Shown: in pieces, positions 12,301 through 22,310 of the stretch
Position numbering within the stretch: position 1 is the first letter of the stretch
Layout: every line of letters starts with the position of its first letter
DNA from: Takakia lepidozioides
Taxonomy: Eukaryota > Streptophyta > Takakiopsida > Takakiales > Takakiaceae
DNA: 64,000 bases
NCBI GenBank assembly: GCA_030704615.1
Contig: CM060734.1
Location: 15,562,001-15,626,000, forward strand
Direction: 5' to 3'
Notes under the pieces: model-generated
Told to the model about the DNA's origin: nothing
Database searches by the model: none
Seen by the model: only the letters and a program-made list of their open reading frames with translations
Program-made: the position numbers and the translations under genes

Positions 12301-12654
12301 TATGGAAAGCCCAAGTACGGCATACAAACAATGCCAGAGGCTCCCCCGGTGTGGCCGGTGGAACCAGGCTGCGATCTGAGTCAGGTTGAGGCCGACGCCC
12401 TTACCGCCGCAGGATTTCGGATGGTGCAGCGCACTGACGTCCCCAGACAACCATTTCCGCTTCCACAGCCTCCACCACCGACCCCTGTGAGAGCAAGAAC
12501 AATGGGACACGACAGCTCTAAGCATCCTACACACCGTTGGGGGAAACCGAAGAGGCGGCGACCTCCCTCAAAAGTGAACGAGACAAGGATGGGGAATGCA
12601 CTTTGGATGAACTGTACAATCCAGAGCTCTGTCACAGGTGCAGAAACCACTTAA
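9314..12654 (+). CDS. MULE-like DDE transposase, 3' truncated
   Basis: Two exons: 9,314-11,407 and 11,491-12,654, joined GAG|GTAGGC to CTTCTAG|GAGCGG in phase 0, giving about 1,085 residues. The ATG at 9,314 begins the part conserved with the element 2 protein; the frame is also open from 9,098. A KHDGHPW segment followed by spaced Cys residues (near residues 245-360) resembles the WRKY/GCM-type zinc-binding N-domain of MULE transposases. The catalytic region shows Asp in MFDHIK (about residue 517), Asp in FMADNAQANW (585) and the CGFHW Cys-x2-His pair (613-616). Compared with the protein at 43,837-47,400 it lacks the C-terminal SWIM zinc finger; its last residues are not homologous and AT-rich repeats follow, so this copy is probably inactive. 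Confidence 0.75.
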
Positions 12655-13180
12655 ACATTTTCATGTATCACCACAAAAGTGGTACCAATCACTGAGGTGT
12701 ATTTAACCACTCATCAGCGACACAGTCCGAGTGGTTGCCATAACTGCAGTGTCTTTAACCACTCACTCCAAACCACTGTCACAATGGTACCAATCATGGA
12801 GGTGTCTTTAACCACTCAAGATCTATGTACACTGTCCCCGTCCACGTGGCATATTATATTTATTAATTAAAAATTTATTTCCAAATGATAAATCATAAAT
12901 AAAAATTGAATTATTACACGTGGAGTAGCAAGTGGTTTCAACCACTTCCCATTACTGAGGTGTCCACATGGAATATTACTAACAAAAATTATTACCAAAT
13001 GATAAATCCTAAATAAAAAAATACAATATTACACGTGGTACTCATTGGTTGAAACCACTTCCAACCACTCCATGTAATGCCACCGTGGCATTTCGTCGGG
13101 ATTAACCACTTGCCAATGGTTACCATTACTGGTGAGTGGTTTATAGAGTGGTAAAAGACATGAGTGGTTAAAGGGGCCAG
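12640..13180. repeat. AT-rich stretch of AACCACT/AGTGGTT word repeats
   Basis: The words TTAACCACT and AGTGGTTAAA recur at least fifteen times in both orientations, with AT-rich spacers and two copies of an AAATGATAAATC segment near 12,880 and 13,000. The stretch begins where transposase homology ends and finishes near AGTGGTTAAAGG. It looks like a small non-autonomous element or its subterminal repeats, but I cannot define matching terminal repeats or a target duplication. Confidence 0.5.
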
Positions 13181-13302
13181 CGGGTTTTCCGCGTTTTCCT
13201 TCTAGTGAAACCGGCCAATTCCAAGGAGGGAGGGAGAGAGAGGGAGAGAGAGGGATCCCACCAACCAGCCCCTGGTATGGCAGTCCCTTATGGAGTGAGT
13301 AT

Positions 13303-13335
13303 GGTATGCACTCACCCCGTAAGGGAGTGCATACC
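13303..13335. repeat. short perfect inverted repeat (hairpin)
   Basis: Eleven-base arms GGTATGCACTC (13,303-13,313) and GAGTGCATACC (13,325-13,335) flank an 11-base loop. Further partial copies of TATGGAGTGAGTATGG lie just upstream. It lies about 300 bp beyond the 3' end of the gag-like ORF on the minus strand and may belong to the same retroelement. The neighbouring 13,225-13,255 is a GGGAGAGA purine run. Confidence 0.55.
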
Positions 13336-13652
13336 AGACCCCTTCATAAGGTTTCTCCCTCTGCAAAGTAGTTTCCAACCCCAGGGTAGATTTGCCATAG
13401 GGACTGGAAAGACCTACTTCCTCGCCTTTCCATGTTTAAGGACCAACATTTGGGTGTCATGGATCAGAAAACAGGGATAAGAGAACAAGGGACAGACCCA
13501 CTTCAAACCCTGGTATTTGCATGACATATAAAGGATTGAGCCACTTTGTCGTGAGTAGATAATTAACTACCATGGATGTGGGTTTCAGCCTGCATATATC
13601 CAGAAGTATTCTCAAGAAGATACATACAAGTAAATGAGAGGAGCATACCCAA

Positions 13653-15185
13653 TCAGACATCCTTCCAAGATCCGAAATCCCGTTTGCGGATCGGGGAGAA
13701 CCCCTCAGAGCCTCTCCGGGTCTTGTATGATTCTTGACTGGCAATGTTGATGGTGGTAGTAGAGTTAGACCCCGATCTGCCAGGTGTAGAACGGCTGGGT
13801 GGTCTGGTATTTTCCGATGTGTTGGCAGAAGATTGCATCCGGCCAGAGTGTCCACCCCTTTGGTAGAGGCCTCTTCCATGTACCGGGGTACCTCTTCCCC
13901 GAGAAGCATATGTTTTATCTTGTTGGTGAGGCGTCTGCCCCTCCATACGCTGCCGCTTGTAGTTACTGAATTGAGGCTTGGGCGGGTTGTCTGAGAAAGT
14001 ACCAGGTTTCAGCATCTTTTCAATGTATCTGGCCGTCTTGGAGTCACCCAATCTGACGAGCAACTTAGCATTGGGGTCAGCTGCAAATTCACAGGCTGCC
14101 TCCATGATGAATTCCCGGATCATCTGGAAGGTAATTTGTGCCAGTACGGCAGATCTGGTGGCCTTCGTGATCCAAACCAGAAAATTATAATACTTGGTTT
14201 GAATTGAAGGGTATGTATTATCAGGGAAGAAAATCGTCAGGTTATTCAACATATACCATACCATATGGTCAAACCAAGAAACACTTCCAGCACAACGAGA
14301 TGATGCATTTCTAGACCCACAATTACAGCAAATGTACCTATGCCAATTAAACAGCTGACTTTTGTGATTCTTAGATCTGGCCGAACCCGTAGGTAGGTCA
14401 TTCTTGGTCCGTAAGGTCAAGTTCTCACCTTGGTCACAAAGCTTATAATAAAAGGTTCGTAGAGGCCATGCCAGGGCAATCGGCTCTTTTTTTAACCTCT
14501 GGAAGCTGTCATTGGCATCCTCTGCACATTTGTTACGTTCTGTTGGTGTAATATTGCCCCATTTGACCCACATATCAAACGAAATAGGGGCCAATAGATT
14601 GATGTTGGCCAAAGGATGCCACATCATATGGTCATTATTGGCAACCTCAAGTTCAACTGCCCTAGGGGGTAACCAAGGAACAAATTGCTGGTTACCTGGT
14701 GTAGCACCTGCTGCCCGGTCCTGTTCCACTTGAGAGAGCACAACCTGGTCAAAAAAGTCTTTTACAGCTTCCTTTTCTTCATCAGGTACGTCCATACAAC
14801 CCAGAATTGGGTGATTGCTCACTAAGGGTATAAATTCCTTTTCAACAGTGGTTGAGGACTTCTGGGTTGACACAGGTAAGGCATCTTCATTGTTAGCCAG
14901 CCTAAGGGCCTCCTTGATTGAGGAGCCCTTCTTTTCCCAAGCAGTAATCTCAGTAGCAACATCTTCCAATACTTCCATCAACCTAGAATGGTATCTCTGG
15001 AGTTTTTCCAGCCACTTCCCATTCTTATTTGCCATAATGCCAAGAGCAACCCAGTCCTCCAAAGATAATGTTTCAAGCAATAAGATAGGTCGGTTATCAC
15101 CGGCATCTTCAATAGCTTCAGATTCCAGCCTTGGTAAGGTGGCATGAAAGTCACTTGGTTTAATTTGTGCAAATGTAGCTTGCAC
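13653..15185 (-). CDS. gag-like retroelement ORF, about 510 aa
   Basis: Long uninterrupted minus-strand frame. No ATG begins it (the first in-frame alternative is GTG at 15,185), so the true N-terminus may lie in an upstream exon or be lost. The first half is helical and acidic. A Cys pair (CCNCGS) with later Cys residues sits mid-protein. The C-terminal 110 residues are rich in Arg-Gly and Ser (GRGTPVHGRG), typical of nucleic-acid-binding tails in Gag-like and ORF1-like proteins. No reverse transcriptase follows on the same strand before 12,654, so this would be a partial retroelement. I do not recognise the family; DIRS-like or another non-gypsy element is possible. 15,190-15,560 holds nothing recognisable. 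Confidence 0.4.
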   Translation of the reverse strand: MQATFAQIKPSDFHATLPRLESEAIEDAGDNRPILLLETLSLEDWVALGIMANKNGKWLEKLQRYHSRLMEVLEDVATEITAWEKKGSSIKEALRLANNEDALPVSTQKSSTTVEKEFIPLVSNHPILGCMDVPDEEKEAVKDFFDQVVLSQVEQDRAAGATPGNQQFVPWLPPRAVELEVANNDHMMWHPLANINLLAPISFDMWVKWGNITPTERNKCAEDANDSFQRLKKEPIALAWPLRTFYYKLCDQGENLTLRTKNDLPTGSARSKNHKSQLFNWHRYICCNCGSRNASSRCAGSVSWFDHMVWYMLNNLTIFFPDNTYPSIQTKYYNFLVWITKATRSAVLAQITFQMIREFIMEAACEFAADPNAKLLVRLGDSKTARYIEKMLKPGTFSDNPPKPQFSNYKRQRMEGQTPHQQDKTYASRGRGTPVHGRGLYQRGGHSGRMQSSANTSENTRPPSRSTPGRSGSNSTTTINIASQESYKTRRGSEGFSPIRKRDFGSWKDV

Positions 15186-15559
15186 TTGCGGGAATTGGAG
15201 GAGGCAGGGGGCAGCTGATACCCAAGGGCCTTAAGCTCATCCTTCCACTCAAGCATGGCCTTGCTGGCTTTCTGCCAGGCCAGCCAAGCAACATGTCAGT
15301 TTGTCACAATGGTGAAGCTATAACCAGAAATGAAAATGGTACATAGTGTGTACAAACACCACTAAGTACATTGGAACAAGGAAGAGAGGGAAGATATTCA
15401 TGTAATGTCAAGACATGGACAAGACCCACTAGGGTCATTGTCAATTAAAGACATAAACAGCCCAAAAAAAAGCACCATCTAACACTTCCACTCTTGTCAT
15501 AACTTCCAAATTGACATCACCCAATCAGTCATGATAAAACAGGGCGGGAGGGTGGGGTT

Positions 15560-16300
15560 TGTTCATGTAAGTGTCATGATAACAAGACATGCATGTAAGC
15601 AAGCATCTTGTGTTCTAGAAAAACAGACTGCTGCAGCCATTCATACCAATATTTGGTATCACAAATACAACAAGACATGCATAGAGCAAAGCATCTTAGG
15701 TATGTGAAACCAACCTGCAATTTTACAGCTTCAAGACATGCACGTCAAGCAAGCATCCTGGGTATGACGGAACAGATTGCATCAGCCTACCTTACCAAGC
15801 ATCTTGGGTATATGGACCAGCCAGTCATTATTACCCTAGGTCATGCATCAAGCAAACCAACTTGGGTACATGCACCAACCTGCCATTTTACAGATTCAAG
15901 ACATGCATTCAAGCAAGCATCTTGTGCACGACAAAACATGTTGTTGCATCCTACCTTACCAGCCATTTTCACACTAGGATATGCATCAAGCTAAACATCT
16001 TGGGTATATGAATGGGCCTGCAACTTTACAGATTCAGGTCATGCATCCAAGCAAGCAACTTGGGCACATGACAAAACAGATTGCAGCAATTTACCATACC
16101 AGTCATAAATATACCAAGTCATGCACAAAGCAAGGCATCTTGGGTATGTGAGACCAGCCTGTTACTGTACAGATTCAAGTCATGCACTTCAAGCAAGCAT
16201 CTTGGGTACTCGAGACCTGGCCCTCTTGGCCAATAATTTTATCAAGATATGCACTGTCAAGCAAGTATATTGGGTTCTTAAATTGCAGGTCATGGGTCTG
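15560..16300. repeat. imperfect minisatellite with AAGCATCTTGGGTA core
   Basis: The words CAAGCAAGCATCTTGGGTAT, ACAGATTCAAGTCATGCA and CTTACCAGCCATT recur in order, giving a basic unit of about 80-110 bp and a higher-order unit near 220 bp. Units differ by substitutions and small indels, so the array is not recent. It separates the gag-like ORF from the LINE. 16,300-16,600 contains no recognisable feature. Confidence 0.75.
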
Positions 16301-17384
16301 ATGCCATGATAAGTCCAAAAACACTGGCTAGAGTCCTTTAAAGTTTACCACCACCATTTTTCAAGATGCTAATGCTAGGGTTTGCAAAAGCACTTCACTA
16401 TGATCCACTGTATACCAAATGCAGGCCAGTGCCTTACCAGGTTGCTGCCATAAAATTCAAGGCCACCGGTATGGCTGAAAAACATGATGCCAGTGGTAAC
16501 CCCCATAGAAGTAATTCCTCATTCTTTGGTGACTCATCCGGTATGGATGAAAGTCAATACTCTCTAACAAGAACACAACACTGTCTCCAGAAGACACATG
16601 GCTCCAAGCCGAACTCACGCTCAAAACCATTATGACCGAAATGACCAAAAGCGTCCTTGCCACATGCTGCGCTCCCCCAGACGTCCCACAAACCACCCGC
16701 TCCACACAAAATGGCGGCTACCTAACACAAACACGCTTGGACCGCACACCTCAATACCTATCACACGATCAGACGCGCCCTCACCATTATACCCCAAACA
16801 CCCACAACCCATCCTAACAACAATTGGAGATCCGACCCTCGTATCACCTGCTTAAACACCTTGGCACCCTGTCACGCGCTTGTGCCTCCATCTAATGACC
16901 CCTCAGCCATACCTAACTGGTGTGCGGCCCTATCCAAAATAGGCAGGGAAGCAAAGAAAACCGCATACAACATCACTAAACAAAAAGCCGCTGACAATCA
17001 TAAAAATTTCGTCTCCTCCTTCAACCAATTACTCCATGATCACCCCATAAAGGCTCATAAAGCCATCTTTAACCCCTCACTCAGCCCACCCATTGACTGC
17101 CTCCGACACCGACTGGGCCACTTAATAACTGACCCCACAACCATCAACAAAGAAATGGGCCCAAGCATCTTCAACCTACATACCCACTGTTACAAACTGC
17201 CTACACCCAAACATACACTCCCATGACTGTGTATGTCAAATCAAACACTATCCGTGGCATGACATAGATGGCTTTGCATTAGATAAGCATGGATCCACAA
17301 CCGACCGCATCCTGGACTATTTTACCATTTATCTCTACTACTCATGCCTCAAAGCCCTTTCAAAGCTTGTTAGCGTTCCTTTCA

Positions 17385-18100
17385 AAGCCCCCGGCCCTGA
17401 CTTTATACCCAACGGTATACTCCAAGCGCTAGACCCGCACCTTCATCACCTCATCTACATATTTTTTAGACTCTGCTACTAGCTAAAACGTATCCCACAC
17501 TCTTGGAAGCATAGCCGCACCATACTGTTATTCAAAAAAGGCGACCCACAGACCTCAGTAACTATCGCCCCATTGCACTGGCCAACATGATATACAAGCT
17601 ATTCACAAGTACACTCACCACCATGCTTTCTGCTTATGGGAGCAACACCACATACTCAGCGACCCACAGGAGGGCTTCAGAGCCACACGCAGTACAACCA
17701 GACAAATACAATACGTCATCTCCGCACTAGAAGATGCTAAGCTCACAAAACAAGACATTTACCTTCTTTATATTGATTTTAAGAATGCATTTGGCTCCCT
17801 CGACCACGGACGTTTACTTGCCATCATGACAGACCTGGGATACCCCAAGATGCCATCCAGCTTATTGGTAACATTTATACGAATAGCACCACGGAATATA
17901 CGGGAGCTTACTACGGCTCCACCCCCCCTATCCCAATTCTACGAGGCACCATCCAAGGTGACACCCTCAGCCCCTACCTATGTATAATCTTTTTAGAACC
18001 CCTCCTCAGATGGCTTGCCCGTGGAAAGTTAGGATACCACTACAAAGCCTCCTCCAGTGATATCTCCGCAGCCGCTTATGCAGATGATCTTGCCATCCTC
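17385..18100 (+). pseudogene. LINE reverse transcriptase domain, frameshifted
   Basis: RT motifs appear in the right order but in different frames: the KAPGPDF and KKGDP finger motifs, an RPIAL-like stretch near 17,565, EGFRATRSTTRQ near 17,675, catalytic motif A with Asp in YIDFKNAF, and AYADDLAI with the two catalytic Asp residues at 18,077-18,088. These are the conserved landmarks of non-LTR reverse transcriptases. Several single-base indels prevent expression as one protein. Confidence 0.75.
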
Positions 18101-18863
18101 GCTCATAAACCACAACACCTAAACCGACAAGTCACCAAATTGCATCGCTTCAACCTGTGGTCAGGTATGGAACTTAGCCTCCACAAATGCGCCATCACTG
18201 CGGCCCCACACCATAGCCGGCTCACCAAATCTGCCATTGCTTTACACATATCTCGGCATACAGTTGGTACCCTCCCTTACTTGGCACGTCCAAAAACTTC
18301 TACTACCACCAAACTAATCAACAAAAGTTTGGCCCTTCTCAAATGATCCCCAATTGTCATTAGACCTAAACTATCCATCATTCAATCAGTACTCAAAACC
18401 CAAGTCCAATCCTCATTTCATGTTGCACCTTTCTCCTTACCAGACATAAGAAAACTTGACAAAAATATTGTCCAGCTCACAAAATGGGTATGTGGCCTAC
18501 CAACTAGCACTCCTAATGCCCTTACCCAACTTCCCACCGACTGCTACGGGATCGGATCTAGCCCCCTAATCATCTCCTATGCCCGCACACTTGGCACACA
18601 AATAAAAGAAGCCCTCAATGATCTAGGCCGTTTAGGTACCATCTATCAAGGACTCCTCAAATTTCTTGCCCTCGAGTACAATGGATTATACTCTCTCCCG
18701 TCACTACACCCACAGGCCTGCCTGCACTCCCCTACTGCACGTACATTGCTCATTTGACGACAAATGAACATCAGTATACAAACCGATCTGCCAAACTATC
18801 CCAATACCTCATGAATCACAGAACGAGTTTGGCTCATGCCAGCCCATTCCTCTCCCAATTTAA

Positions 18864-20138
18864 TAACTCTCACCCTAAACAAAAAAAACCCTACCCTTTC
18901 CTACTTACGAGAGCGCCACATTACCACTCTTACCCAAATCACCACCGCAACTGGACAACACGCCTAAGGAATTCACCCTCAAACACTCCAGAGCCACAAC
19001 CAAAACCTGTCGATACCTACACTTCCTTCGCACCCTATTTTGCCACCCCTCCCCCTCATGTACTCTTGACTATAGAATTCCCTGCCCATACTTCCCACAC
19101 ACTCCCCAAGATCTACTCCCCCAATACCGATCAGATCCCGCACCCTCCATTCTCCAAAAACTTAAAACAACGAACACCAATAACGACAATGTCCCCCCCC
19201 CGTCCCTACCCCACAACACCAACTACCACACCACCATCACACCAAGTCAAGATAGCTGCCAAAATACCTCTACCACCTCTAACTCGCCAAACACAACCCT
19301 CATCTCACAACCACTACCAACACCACCTCCCACTACCCCACCACACAACTCTGAAAATCCAGATGCCTACGTTATTGAAGCTATCCTAGGCATAAAAACC
19401 CAAACATCGATTGATTCCTTCGGAGCCACATGTATAGACACCTATTACCATTGCAAATGGGCCGGATACCCCTCCGAAGATAACACCTGGCAAATAGAGG
19501 ATGATCTTTTCGGCTCCCATGATGACAGTGACCCCGCACACAACCTCACCCTCTTGACCACCTTTCACAAACTTACCAACACCAACTTTCTCATTCATAT
19601 CCATCAACAACATGCTTCTCCCATTCAACCCATGGACAAGCGATTCATACACAACCCAATACAGGCCCCTAATCTCCATATCTGCATAACAGAATGCAAC
19701 CCTGACAAAGACATCAATCACGACCCCCCCATGATTTGCATGGGCCCCCGCTTCTCTAATATACACGCCAAGTACGGTCGTTTCATTGGCTTAATCCCTA
19801 ATACCCGTTTAAAATGGTTATGGAAAAAATACTCCACCACACACACTCAACTGACATCCCTACAACCTCCCAAACAAGACTTCGCTACCGAAATCAATTG
19901 GTTAGTAGAGCGATACCTCAAAGACACCCCCCCAAAAAAACCACGTTCTCCAAACCGACTGACACATGCATGTGCTCACAGTACCCTCCCCCAAGACATC
20001 CTTACACTGCTTATTAACTCATTTCAACTCACTCATTCATACTACTCCAGCCCCCTTACATGCCCCATGGAACTAACCACATATGCCAGCCCGCACCATA
20101 GAGACTGCCTCTTCGGCGTCGTAGGCACAGCTACATAG
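18864..20138 (+). pseudogene. LINE ORF2 segment with embedded chromodomain
   Basis: A frame open from just after the stop at 18,861 to the stop ending at 20,138. A Pro/Ser/Thr-rich linker leads into a chromodomain-like stretch at 19,353-19,505: YVIEAIL, a short loop, YYHCKWAGYP, then NTWQIEDDLF. These match the Y-V-E-x-I-L, Y-x-V-K-W-x-G-Y and N-T-W-E-P landmarks of chromodomains. The rest of the frame (to 20,138) is unrecognised and may be a linker to RNase H. Chromodomains are well known at the integrase end of Ty3/gypsy chromoviruses, not usually between RT and RNase H of a LINE. Confidence 0.6.
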
Positions 20139-20596
20139 CACACTTGGTCTGACAGAGGCTTGCTCATCCCCCTCCCGGCTCCCCGACACATTCCCCACAG
20201 GAGCAAATTTACTAGCCACTATCGAACCCAATCAACTTAAATACGCATACACCCCCCCTCTTCCCAAATACCTCCAGCAAAAGGAACCATCTCTAACCCT
20301 TATCCTACTCGTACAACGCACCTCTCCGACCAACATACCCCCTTCCCTCCTCCAGTGTCTCCATAAACTACTTACACAAACTCACAAAATGAAAGCTAAC
20401 ATCGCCCCCCCCCCCTTACAAGACTAACCAACCCACTTCCAATTACGAAAATATTCCCCTCCCTCTCCTCAATATCAAACCTAACAAGACATGGTTAAAG
20501 GCGCTACCACGCCCACCACATGCCGCCCCTCCCGAGGCCCCACCCACCATCCCTCAGATGCACCAACAAAACATACCCCTCAGATTTCCCCTCACC

Positions 20597-20975
20597 CACT
20601 CTCACTACACGGATGGATCCCTCCTTAACTCCACTGCCGGATATGGTATATATCATGCGGCCACCCAGCAGGGTGTCGCCCTCCGCCTACCTGGTCCTAC
20701 CACAATCCTACGCGCTGAACTTATGGCAATATATGAAGCCCTATCTAGGCTAGACACCTTCCCTCCCCCTATTATATTCTTACCGACAACCTTACTTCAC
20801 TCTTCCTTATAAGAAACCACATAGCCCACCCTTCATCCCACCATCACCACCCAGACCTCAATCTCATCACTGCCATTGTCCAACTAGCTCTCTCCAAATC
20901 CCACCCCATCCATTTCTGCAAAGTCCGCTCGCATACGAGGATACATGGAAATGACGCTGCCGACCAGTTTGCTCA
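20597..20975 (+). pseudogene. LINE RNase H domain, frameshifted
   Basis: Motifs in order: YTDGS with the first catalytic Asp near 20,611, AGYGIYHA, RAELMAIYEALSR with the catalytic Glu near 20,715, and KVRSHTRIHGNDAADQFA with the last Asp near 20,955. These are the RNase HI signatures found in plant LINEs. A frameshift or loss near 20,800 separates the halves. The downstream CPLH...H...C cluster resembles the Cys/His tail of LINE ORF2 proteins. Confidence 0.7.
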
Positions 20976-21548
20976 AGCTGGCGCTGCCCAACCTCCCGTG
21001 ATCCCCTCTGATGACCCTATTCACATTTCCCACACTGTTCCAGATCCACCTGCACCCAGACCCGTTCGCAATCTCCTTGCCACTCTCACCAGGGAAGCTA
21101 ACAAACAAGCTGCTGCATCAATTAGCCATATTAAAGTCCACATTCAAAAGTGGACACAATCCAATGTGCTACACCATAAACTATCAAATCACTTCTAGAA
21201 TACCAAAATCACTACAGATGCACAAATCTGTCAAATCCTTAAATTTAGATACGCCCAGTACATGGGACACCGGCGCAAGCACATTTTCTAGCCACGTCTT
21301 TTTTCATCTCCATATTGCCCACTCCATTCAGGCACCCATCAAGAACGTGACACCTGGCCACACTTACTTAGCCAATGTACACACCCTATCATATATGGCC
21401 TCCCTACATTTCTTCCGCCAACCAAAATGTATAATAAAAGCAGAAGAGACGCAAACTTCAGTGAAGAACCCTACAAGTAATTTATGCACACCATCGAGCC
21501 GGGAACTTAAAGCCATGAAAACCCTGCCGTTTCTAACATTCCTATTGG

Positions 21549-21815
21549 GAAATTTGGCGCCGAAATAGCCCAGTGCGCGCCTTCGTTATATGGGCCTAAA
21601 AAATTCCACGGATGAATTACTGCACCAAAATATCGCGATGGAAGCCTTCAGCACATTCCACTTGGGTATTTCGGCGCCGAAATAGCCCGTTCTGCGCCAT
21701 TAAATACCGCACTATATCACATTTTAAGAGGTAATTTCGGTGCCGAAATACCCCGGTGGATGTCTTCAAAACACCATTTTAGCACACTGCTCTTGGGAAT
21801 AACGGCGCTGAAATA
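21549..21815. repeat. palindrome family 3, TATTTCGGYGCCGAAATA
   Basis: Four palindromes centred near 21,557, 21,672, 21,739 and 21,803. Each has a GGYGCC-type core flanked by TTTC/GAAA arms and followed by a TA-rich CCC. The last is degraded (CGGCGCTG). The core matches family 1 but the arms differ. They lie just inside the element end at 21,919-21,980, outside element 2 as defined by its target duplication. Confidence 0.7.
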
Positions 21816-21918
21816 CTTCATTCCGCATCCTGGACCGGGAGAAACAGACCCTATTACCGAGGTAAGAGGACATAACACCGTCAATAAAGGCAGGAAAATT
21901 CCAATTCCGCGGATGCCC

Positions 21919-21980
21919 GCTCATGAGCTCATAGGCTCATAGGCTCATGGGCTCATGCGCTCATGAAATAGTAAACCCTC
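21919..21980. mobile_element. right-hand end of a further element, GCTCATG words
   Basis: Five close copies of GCTCATG/CTCATAGG end in GCTCATGAAATAGTAAACCCTC. Read on the minus strand this is GAGGGTTTACTATTTCATGAGC, similar to the termini at 31,150 and 53,492. It therefore looks like the end of a related element that extends leftwards, probably carrying the family 3 palindromes. Its other end is not recognisable. 21,981-22,147 has no other feature. Confidence 0.45.
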
Positions 21981-22147
21981 AGTGGGGCGCCGGCGGATCC
22001 AAGGGTTTTATCTTGCGATTTGTAAGTCGTACTTCCCTACGGATTTTGTTATGTCTTCTTTCTGGCTCCATCATCGCGAAGAACTGACTTTAATTTGTGG
22101 CATGTGTAGCAATGCGCGTTTGAGAGGAAGCCATCTCTGGTAGAGTA

Positions 22148-22156
22148 CAACTACGC
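22148..22156. repeat. 9-bp target-site duplication, left copy (CAACTACGC)
   Basis: CAACTACGC lies directly before the GGGGGG that begins element 2. The same nine bases lie directly after the element's right end at 47,820-47,828, and neighbouring bases differ on both sides. Nine-base duplications are the norm for MULE transposition, which agrees with the transposase type. Confidence 0.7.
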
Positions 22157-22310
22157 GGGGGGTGCTATTCCGTGAGCCCGGAGGCGTGAGCCTGTGAGCC
22201 CAGGAAAGCGTGAGCCCAGCACAGGCTCACGCCACGTCAACATGCAAACAGTGCCTATTTCCGCGGATGTCACCTATTTCCGAGTGGTGTCACCTATTTC
22301 CGCGGGTTGA
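22157..22310. repeat. left terminal and subterminal repeats of element 2
   Basis: After the terminal 23 bp come repeated CGTGAGCC words and one inverted GGCTCACG (to about 22,232), then three copies of CCTATTTCCG (about 22,254-22,305). The right end at 47,715-47,819 carries the same CGTGAGC word. Such subterminal word arrays are typical transposase-binding regions. 22,310-23,052 holds only weak ORFs; one ending at 22,669 has an acidic tail after a basic patch and might be the counterpart of the small acidic gene, but the match is too weak to call. Confidence 0.6.

Larger units (their letters stand above)
1..12654 (+). mobile_element. MULE-like ParB-methyltransferase transposon, element 1 copy 1
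   Basis: Large DNA transposon whose left end lies outside the window. The order is a hypothetical minus-strand gene, a palindrome cluster, a minus-strand acidic gene, a minus-strand ParB-methyltransferase gene, a dense palindrome array, then a plus-strand transposase. Bases 1 to about 8,900 align with 54,306 onward (offset 54,305 at the start), so the window holds two copies of the same element. The right terminus is missing: coding sequence stops at 12,654 without the SWIM segment seen in the element 2 transposase, and an AT-rich repeat stretch follows. The gene pair and layout are seen directly; autonomy and activity are not shown. Confidence 0.75.
16600..21486 (+). mobile_element. degenerate non-LTR retrotransposon (LINE) with RNase H and chromodomain
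   Basis: In order on the plus strand: a pre-RT region (16,861-17,226), RT fingers with a KAPGPDFIPNG-type motif (about 17,385-17,410) and a WKHSRTILLFKKGDP segment (about 17,500-17,550), RT motif A (LLYIDFKNAF, about 17,767), the YADD box (18,077-18,088), a Pro/Thr-rich linker, a chromodomain (19,353-19,505), an RNase H domain (about 20,597-20,975) and a Cys/His tail (about 21,290-21,380). Many frameshifts and stops break the frame, so the copy is dead. No apurinic endonuclease domain is recognisable at the 5' end, which fits 5' truncation. RNase H-bearing LINEs are known in plants; the chromodomain is unusual. Confidence 0.75.

Noticed and set aside
12640-13205. Complete small CACTA or MITE element
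   Set aside because: A TAGTG occurs at 13,201-13,205, but no matching CACTA start, inverted terminal repeats or duplication is visible.
21549-21815. Family 3 palindromes as part of element 2
   Set aside because: They lie outside the 9-bp target duplication at 22,148; they more likely belong to the element ending near 21,980.
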